From NCBI GenBank assembly GCA_030272155.1, contig CP126197.1, forward strand, positions 3,526,001 to 3,590,000: DNA of 64,000 bases. Reading direction: 5' to 3'. The notes under the pieces were generated by a model. It was given only the letters and a program-made list of their open reading frames with translations, was not told where the DNA came from and searched no databases. Positions within the stretch are counted from its first letter, which is position 1, and every line of letters starts with the position of its first letter. This document shows, in pieces, positions 56,823 through 64,000 of the stretch. The translations under genes were made by a program, and so were the position numbers. The DNA is from Tetradesmus obliquus. Taxonomy: Eukaryota > Chlorophyta > Chlorophyceae > Sphaeropleales > Scenedesmaceae.

Positions 56823-58104
56823 CGTCTTGCTGCGGAGGTTCAGCTGATGGTGTTGGTTGTTCAGGTGTCGGTGCTCAGGCATGCGCCAGTTGCAGTTATA
56901 ACAATGCGTTTTCTGTCAGGCCACGACGGCGGTAGGGGCTGTTGGTTTGTGCTGCGTCCTTTGATGCTGCGCCTGACACCAAACAGTCAGCAAGTAAAGA
57001 TTGAGCATGCTGGGTAGCGCGTGTTGCAACACACATTAGAGATTGCAGGCGCTTGGCAGTGACTACATCCTTGCATGTGGCGCAATGGTTGGGCGGGTGT
57101 CCCAGTCGCCACGTAGTGTGCGTGTGCTGTGCAAGCACGCTCTTCTACCGCCAAGATGACGCAGCTTTGCGAATGAGTACAGCAACACCAGCAGCATGGC
57201 TGCGGCGCACACCTCAGCACTCACGCACAACCGTGAAGTGCTCTGAAGGTTTTGTACAGCATGATGTTCTGTGAACCATGCATCGGATGTTTGATCAGCA
57301 TGGTATATTGTGCGCACTTGTATGGTGGGCTGTGGACCTCCTTTGATGCATGTAGTGCTGCGCCACTCAGTTATCAGGGCTTGATGACATTGACGACCAC
57401 TGGCTGGCAGCTGCTGTATAGCAGCTTCACATGCAACTTGAAGCTCACATATGTTGCATTTGCTCACATATGTTGCGCAGGTGCCAGTCAGTGCTGTACA
57501 CAGCACGTGTAGTTCCTTCAATTCTCTATAGAGCACATGTTCACCACTCCAAATTCGCCAAGCCGCCGGGCAGGTCACCTGCTGGCCGAAGCTGGAGGTG
57601 TGTTCAGGGTTGACGGTTGCACAGTACCAGCCAGCCATCACCTTAAAGCTGGCCATATGACTAATATGATACAGGTTACACGCAATGTGCTGAAAAGGAA
57701 GCCTTGGCCAGCTGCTGGACCCCCGTGGATTGCTCAACCCTCACAGGGCCAGCGGAGATGCCCGGCCATGGCATGGCATGGCATGGTCGGCACAAGTAGC
57801 CTGCAGGCTGACATGACCACTAACCGTCGTGCATGACGCTCACTGAATGCCCCATTTCAAATGACGTATCAACGTACGTTGCCAGCAAGCCATGCCTGTC
57901 ATGGCTTCCTTGATCTCCACACCTCGGACAACGTGTGTCGAAGCGCGTATTGCGACGACGTCGGTTTTTGTGAGATCTTGAACAATGGCGGTGGCTATTC
58001 CATGCTTGCGCTTCGTGCAGTTGTCGAGTATCGTCATCCATTGTCTCTAGCCTCTGCTACAGCAGTTTGAGGGCAGCAGTGCAGCGCAGGCGCAAGCAAG
58101 CAGA
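56823..58104. other. Intergenic region before the BTB gene
   Basis: No gene is supported. On the minus strand a long frame (57737-57063) is open but has no recognisable domain and no codon signature. A second short frame (58037-57840) reads more protein-like (MTILDNCTKRKHGIATAIVQ onward) and starts 68 bases from the BTB ATG, head to head. A CATGG tandem repeat is at 57765-57785. Confidence 0.35.
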
Positions 58105-60799
58105 ATGGTCGACAACGCCTGCGTGCCAGACTTCAGCGAGTTCTTCGGGAAGCAGGAGCTTTCTGATGTGAACGTGTTCCTAGACGAGGACAATGCTGCG
58201 GCATGCACCGGCAGCAGCGCGGCAGGCAAGAAAAGGAAGAGGAGTAAGAAGGCTCCCGAGCCCAATGAAGACGAGGGCATCGTGCAGCAGCCACCTCTTC
58301 CTGGGCACAGCATGGTGCTAGTTGCCTTCTCAGAGTTCTTCAAGGCCAAGGTGAGGTTCAGCATCTCCTGCTGCAACAGCAATGCCTGGAGAGCCAGCAC
58401 TGTAGAGACACCCAGCACAGCATGACCACCAAAGAGGGCTGCTAGTAGTAGCGCTGTAGTACAACACTACTGCAGCACACCCTGTGGTGTTGCTGCTTGT
58501 AACAGCATGTTTTAACTTTTGGTTTGATGCACTCCTTGTACTGCTGCAGCTGATGGGCTGGTCCGCTGGGCCCTCCTCCAAGCCAGAGATCCGGCTGTCA
58601 GTTCCTGCAGGTGGGACAGCAAGCACATAAAGCATCCACCAGTGGCGCGCTGCATCATGGCAGCTACAACACGCAGCTTGCGTGGGGAAATGCATACACA
58701 TAGCTCTCGCTTGTGACAGTTTAGTCTTGCAGTGCCCTTGCAAGCAGAGGATCGCACTGTGCTGCGGCTTGCGAGACAATTGTGTCATGCGCCCTCTGCT
58801 TAGCTGCCAGCATTGCTCGCGTAACTTCGCGTCGCTTGTGCAGTCAACCACTTGCAATGAATACTGATCACGTGCTGCTGCTCCTGTGATTGCAGGACAG
58901 CTGGAGCTGGGCGAGCTGCTGCTGCGGGCAATGTACCAGTCCCAGCCAGACCTGGGCACCATCAGCCAGGAGCAGCTGCTGCAGCTGCTCATCCTCGCAG
59001 ACAGGTATGGCGTGAACAAGGTGATGCATGCCATGGCAGCGGCACTGCAGGCAGTGCCGCAAGCAGAGCTGCAGTGGGAGACAGTGCTTGGGCTATACAC
59101 GCTGCCGCCTGGCTGCACAGATGCCTGCAAGCCGCTGATGCCGGCTGCACAGCAGCAGCTGCAGCAGCAGCTGGGGGACCTGGAGGTGGCACTGAGCGAC
59201 AGCACGAAGCGGCAGCGGCTGCTGGCGCTGCCGCACAAGGTGCTGCTGGCGCTGCTGCAAGATGAGGAGACCAAGGTGGCTGCAGAGAACACAGGTGAAT
59301 CTGCTGTGTTTGGTGTACAAAATGCCCTTCAGCCGCTGCTTGAGAATTGCTGCAGGCTATGGCCAGTTCCGCACCTCTGATAAAGTTTCTCAGGGCCGTG
59401 CCTGAGCTGCTTGCTGCCAAGCCCCGTATTGCTGCCTTGCACTGCAAATATGCACTGTGATAGCAACAGTCAAGTTAGGGCAGCCAGCAGTGTGGGATTT
59501 ACTTGTGGCCGTTTGCGAGATCATGCCGGCACAGTTGCGGCTTCCCCACACCGCCTGCTGACAACAGAATGTTTGCAGATTTCTTCGGTTTCTGCTGTAC
59601 AGATCACCTCCAACATTACACTGCTACTATTTACATTTGTGCTGAAATTCGCTGCTTTTGCCGCATCGCCTTCAGTGTTCCGCGTCATCGAGTCCTGGCA
59701 TGACTACCAGCAGCAGCACTGCGGCGGTAGCAGCAAGCAGGAGCTGGTGCAGCTGCTGGAGCAGATCCACATGCAGCACTGTACGCAGCCCTTCGTGGCC
59801 ACTGTGCTGGTTGAGAGCCCTCTGGCTGCCAAGTGCTTCAGCGCGCTGGACCTGCGCCTGGCCTGCATCTGCAGCAGCACTCCAGGCAGTGAGCCTGGGC
59901 TCATGAGCACAGCCCTGGAGCAGGCAAGGTGCCCTGCTCTCGCGCGCTTGCCATCCTGGAAGCAGCCAAAGCGGCCAGCGTCAGCGGTGACGAAGATAAG
60001 CATGGAGCAGGAGGTGGGCGGCTGTGTGCTGGTACAGCTCGCTTCGCGTGAAGCTTGTATTGTGGCTGCTTATTTGGGGCTGATGCCTGCGTCTCCCTGC
60101 AGGTCATGTGGGCTCAATGCGTGTATATCTCAGGTTGTCTTGATTACACTTTTGCCACTCGCTGCACATGGCATGCCTGCAGGCATGCAGGCGTTGCTGA
60201 ACATAGGCGCTATGGAGAGAGAAGTGTTGTTGGTGATCGCTATCATAGCATAATGATTATGTTCCTCGTGCTGCTTATCTGTGACTGCAGGTGAGCCTTG
60301 CCGACCTGAAGCAGAAAGTAGAGGCGGCACAGCAGGGCGGCAACGACACCTTCTATACACTGTTAGAGTCGCAGCGCTGGCAGGGGGAGGTGTTTGAAGT
60401 CAGCTTGAAGGTGGGTGTGGAGGGTGAGACTGGTGAGGGGGCTGCAGCAGCTTCCCAGGCCACAGGAGCTGAGACAGCCAGCAGCAGCAGGCCATTCAGT
60501 GTTGGCATATTTGTCGGCCCCCAACTTCGGCGCAAGGACATGCTGCGCCTCATCAGCTTCAGTGTCACAGCCAGTGCAGCGCAGCCAGTGCCGCACCAGC
60601 ACGGGGGATTCGTGCCGCGGCACAAAACGCAGCGCATGACTAGGCAGGGCTTCAGGTTTCAGAAATGGGGCTGGCCGAACTTCTTCAGCTATGGCACAGT
60701 GGACAGCTGGGCTGCGTTCCGGCGAAGCTGCGGGCCGACAACCTGGTGCATGCAGGGGACTGCCTGCACATCAAGGTGGAGATCACAGAGGTGCTGTAG
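58105..60799 (+). CDS. BTB/POZ protein with chlorophyte-type C-terminal domain, frameshifted end
   Basis: Exons 58105-58350, 58550-58610, 58896-59294, 59676-60013 and 60291-60799. The BTB domain starts MVDNACVPDFSEFFGKQELS with DVNVFLDED; a basic insert (KKRKRSKK) is followed by LPGHSMVLVAFSEFFKAK and QLELGELLLRAMYQSQPDLG. LLQLLILADRYGVNKV closes the BTB. A BACK-like helical part follows. The C-terminus has FRFQKWGWPNFFSYGTVDSW, typical of algal BTB proteins. BTB proteins are CUL3 ligase adaptors. After AAF at about 60720 the frame must shift by one to continue KLRADNLVHAGDCLHIKVEI and TEVL (TAG at 60797-60799). The unshifted frame runs on to 60839 with unlikely sequence. Either a one-base deletion or a sequence error. 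Confidence 0.72.
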
Positions 60800-61038
60800 C
60801 AGGGCTCGGCCAGCGTGTCTTGCGCAGGAGGGGTTGTGACAAGAAGGGGAGGGGACGGAGATGGGGTCAGCGCATGCAGTGCGGGCGGGGCGCATGTCAG
60901 GTCGAGTGTTGTGCTGCATCTATGGGCGTGCATCAGCATTTGCCGCATGAGAAGCTCAGGAGGTGTTGTTTGAGTTAGTGGTCTCGCTGAGCGCCCGCGT
61001 GCAGACACATGCGTTGCTCTCATTGCGGTAGTTGGCTC

Positions 61039-61043
61039 GTGTA
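61039..61043 (+). terminator. TGTAA polyadenylation-type signal, BTB gene
   Basis: TGTAA about 240 bases after the proposed BTB stop. Confidence 0.35.
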
Positions 61044-61199
61044 AGCCGCAATGACGTTGACGTTGCCAGTAACCTTGGCATCATGTTGGCTGCAGCAGTT
61101 TCACAGTTGAATGCAGTATTTTGGTTTGTTATGATACCTTGTCACAGCAGTCGCCACCAACCAGTGAGCCACATTGTTACACAGCAATGCCTGGGTTGT

Positions 61200-61395
61200 A
61201 GAGACAGCAGCAGCAGAAAGGCAGCAGACGCAGCAACCATGGAGGACTGAGCAGGCGCCCATGTACAGTTGGACTCACACACAGTAGAGTCCTGCAGGAG
61301 ACTGCAGAGGGGGGCTGGAGCTGAGTGATGTGCAGCTGGCAGCACTTGCTGGCGCCGCTTCTGGCACTGGGCATCAGTCCTGTGGTGGCTAGGTT
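61200..61395 (+). repeat. Duplicated gene tail, copy B
   Basis: Begins AGACAGCAGCAGCAGAAAGG and contains GCAACCATGGAGGACTGAGC, which matches the end of the small basic protein gene (GCTGCCATGGAGGACTGAGC) better than copy A does. The following 3' UTR-like part matches copy A (GACTGCAGAGG, CTGGAGCT, GTGGTGGCTAGG). So copies A and B share a longer common tail than either shares with the source. Confidence 0.75.
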
Positions 61396-62857
61396 GCTGC
61401 TGTGTTTGGCTGATGCTTGCAAGTTGAGACGAGCACTGACAGAAGCACTGCTGGCGGCAGCATGCAGCGCAGCAGCATAGTGTTCTGTTGCGCTGCTACC
61501 CTACCAACGCCAGGGATGTTTCACTTGGCTGTTACCTCGGGATTATGGGCTTGAACCGGTTTTTGCTCTTACTAAACCCAGCTGCCTGTTCACTCGGGCA
61601 GCTGCTGGCTGCTATGAACATGTGTGCCAGGCATGCGTCCTTCAAACACCTGGCCTTTTACACCTGGCCTCGGGGTTGTTGCAGTGGTTGCGCTGTGTGT
61701 GACATCACATGCCTTGCGGTGTCATCTGCTGCACTTCTTCATAGCATAGGAACTCGGGGTTACTGCTGAGAAGCTGTGGCGTAACCAGTTCGTCACCTAT
61801 GGCATTTGTTACTGTCATGACAAGTGACACCTGGCCAGCACTGCTGGGCTACCTATATATAGTCTAGCAGCAACCCGAGCGCTTCAGTGGCAGCGCACCA
61901 GTTGAAATCCGAAACTACATGTCACACACATATAATTGTTCATATACGCGTGCCCACCCTGCTGAGCCTCTTGCTTCGTCTCTTGCCATGGTGCTGCTGC
62001 CGCTAGCAAAGGCGTCTTAATTGCTCTTCCAAAAGACTGGCTTGCCAAGTCCGTAAGCGGAGCAAAAAAATACGGGAGACGGTGCGCTATGTCCTGCGCC
62101 ATTGCGATAGACAACCAGGGCGGGGAGACAGCTCCCGTGCTCTGCTTCTGCTTGTGTCCGCGGCTGCTCGCTGCTCAGATAACTTACAGCACCCTTACTA
62201 CCTCTCTAGCTCAGCTGTTGCGGATTAACAGCACGCGGAGCTGGCAGGAGCTGCTTGGCGCCAAAGACAGGCTGCGCAAGGGTACAACTTGCCGTGCCAG
62301 GTATGCAACTGTTGCAGGACGCCTGCTGCTGTTCAATAGCTGCGTCTCAATCTGTTGTCGGTGTGTGCAGCCGCTGCTGTCCCTTGCAGCATTTGCTGAC
62401 TGCATGACCTAGCATGTGCATCCCAGGGCCTACTGCTTTGTCAGTGGCCTTTGCAAGCAGCAGCCATGCCACCAGCACAGCAGCATGCATGTTTGTGCTT
62501 GTTGTCAGAGGCTGCGACTGCTGGCAGCTTTGTTTGTGCAGACAGCAGCTGAGGATATGCTACTGTTACCAGCTGCAAATGCTGCAGCAGCGGCTGCGCT
62601 GCATGCTGCTCTGCGCTAGCCGCTGCTTCTTGCAGCCCTGCTGCTTCTGCTGCTCCTCCTGGCCTGCTGCTGCTGTAGGCAGCAATGGGTACCACCGCTG
62701 ACAGCGTAGCAGCACGAAGTGTAGGCAGCAGGTGCAGCTGCTTAAACCACCCACGAAAAAACCACAAACAACATGCTGCCAGATTCACCACGCATGCACA
62801 ATGCCTATAGGCACGCATGAGTTGATGCATGCACCTCACACAGCCGAAATAGTGTCC

Positions 62858-64000
62858 TCAGGTGTACGGCAGCAGTTTCAGCGACCGAAATTGGGACAAG
62901 TCAGGCAGCCGCTGCAGGTTGCTGCAGCCCCCGCACACCAACATCCGCAGTGTTGATGGCAGCTCTGGCAGCTGTTGCAGGTTGCTACAGCCCCCGCAGT
63001 CCAATACTTGCAGAGTGGGGGGCAGCTCTGGCAGCTGCTTTAGCGCTGTGCAGTTGCGGATCAGCAGCTGCTCAAGCCCAGACGGAAGCTGCGTAGGCAG
63101 CTGCTGCAGGGCGCTGCATCCACAGCAGTCCAGCACTTCAAGGCCTGCAGGCAGCTGCTCTGGCAGCTGCTGCAGCTGCGTGCAACCATACAGGAACAGC
63201 ACACGGCAGCTTGGCAGCCTCTCTGGCAGCTGCTGAATGGGTGTGGCGCCACACTGCAGCTCTTCTAGGCGTGGCAGGGAGCCAGGCAAATTGCTGATGG
63301 CTGTTGCAGTGACACACAGCTTCTTCAGCCTCTCTGTAGGCAGCCTGGGTAGCCTGGCGACTCGTGGGAGTGAGGATGCCTGTAGGTCTTCAAGGCTGTC
63401 TGGCATGTCTGGCAGCTCCTCCAGCAGGTCACAGCTGTAGCAGATGAGATGAGAGAGGCTCGTGTGTGCTAGCTGCGGCAGCTTCTGCAGGGACGTGCAG
63501 AGGGAAGAGTCCAGGTGACTGAGGGACTTCGGCAGCTCTGGCAGTTGCAAGGCATACAACAGCGGAGGTGAAACACGGCAGACACGAAGCCAGGCAAGCA
63601 AATTTATAGTCATAGGTATATAGCTGGCATCAACAACAGCCGTGCTTGGGTGACCCGTTCGGGCAAACGTGATAACACACATGACATCAGCAACTGCACA
63701 GCACTCAAGCAGCTGCCAAACCACCAACAACAATGCCTGCTCACGGCTGTCAGCGCCTCACAAGTGGAAGTGTTCAGGCGCTTAAGGCCTTCAGGCAGCG
63801 CCGGCAGCCGCAGCAAGCTGCTGCAGTTGACCACTTTCAGCTCGACCAAGCTCCGCGGCAGCCGTGGAAGGCTCTTGAACGTTTTGCAGTCGCTGCAGTC
63901 GAGCACTGAGACAGCAGTGGCGCTGAGGCTGATAGGTAGGTCCTGCAGAAACGCGCAGCCTGTGCACAGCAGCTGTCGCAGCGTAGGCGGCAGCGCTGGC
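62858..64000 (-). CDS. F-box / Cys-rich LRR gene, copy 4 (partial, broken acceptor)
   Basis: Exon 2 runs from the window edge to 63745 (LPPTLRQLLCTGCAFLQDLP to LKRLNTSTCEALTA). Exon 3 runs 63544-62858 and is open for 229 codons, with LRRs of the LQQLPEQLPAGLEVLDCCGC type, ending RLPDLSQFRSLKLLPYT. It is the same family as the three plus-strand copies but has a different C-terminus (no KKVRLGG-LLWSEEA). The acceptor before exon 3 reads TTGCAA then CTGCC, where the paralogues have TTGCAG then CTGCC. So the AG is mutated to AA. Retaining the 200-base intron truncates the protein after ~50 codons in exon 2's frame. The F-box exon lies beyond the window. Confidence 0.65.

Larger units (their letters stand above)
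60800..62857. other. Intergenic region between BTB gene and F-box copy 4
   Basis: Holds the BTB 3' UTR (TGTAA at 61039-61043) and duplicated tail copy B (61200-61395). Two divergent open frames, 62114-61884 (minus) and 62089-62412 (plus), overlap at their starts, but neither shows a domain or splice support. The right part is the 3' flank of F-box copy 4 (minus, stop at 62858). Nothing else is supported. Confidence 0.4.

Noticed and set aside
57063-57737. 224-codon minus-strand frame as a gene
   Set aside because: It has no recognisable domain, no splice signals used by neighbours, and mixed composition. Length alone is weak evidence without a protein match.
62089-62412. 107-codon plus-strand frame
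   Set aside because: It has no motif, its C-terminus is Cys-rich like random GC-rich frames, and no exon partner was found.
1-64000. tRNA, rRNA or transposase genes
   Set aside because: I looked for cloverleaf-type sequences, conserved rRNA cores and DDE or reverse-transcriptase motifs while reading and recognised none. A dedicated scan with tRNA and transposon models would be needed to exclude them.

Overview
The window looks like nuclear DNA of a green alga, most likely a chlorophycean (Sphaeropleales or Chlamydomonadales); the order is an inference. The evidence is intron-rich genes with GT-AG junctions, CAG/CTG triplet tracts in exons and introns, TGTAA polyadenylation-type signals, and families typical of chlorophytes: an OPR/RAP protein, a chlorophyte-style BTB protein and a LysM-papain protease. 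There is no bacterial, organellar or viral gene organisation. Exon models were built by hand. Almost all keep phase across every junction, which is the main support for them.

Layout. 305-1646 (+): 3' part of a PIN-like membrane carrier. 4318-8846 (+): OPR/RAP organellar RNA-binding protein. 9267-16800 (+): 2169-residue DCAF-type WD40 protein whose propeller is split by about 1,480 low-complexity residues. 17202-25137 (+): three tandem F-box/Cys-rich LRR genes, each damaged in exon 3; a fourth, (-), enters from the right edge (64000-62858). 29655-27216 (-): EMC4. 30265-33017 (+): EBP2. 34032-35419 (+): small Lys-tailed protein. 41578-36745 (-): 1039-residue protein with a C-terminal MYND finger. 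47120-42955 (-): papain-like protease with LysM and PSI-like modules. 51161-48179 (-): GT8 glycosyltransferase. 53948-51716 (-): J-domain protein. 55241-54055 (-): uncharacterised protein. 55628-56496 (+): small basic protein. 58105-60799 (+): BTB protein with a C-terminal frameshift.

Most genes are unrelated housekeeping or regulatory genes. Two pairs look divergent: EMC4/EBP2, and the uncharacterised protein with the small basic protein. A possible common theme is cullin ubiquitin ligase adaptors (F-box, BTB, DCAF), but nothing shows that they cooperate.

The most unusual signal is recurrent micro-duplication. Exon edges with their splice sites are copied into neighbouring introns (PIN-like gene twice, EMC4 twice, EBP2, GT8). 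Gene tails carrying the stop codon and 3' UTR are copied next to other genes (DCAF tail beside F-box copy 2; tail of the small basic protein twice). Together with the decaying F-box/LRR array, this suggests a genome that is actively generating duplicated exon and tail fragments.
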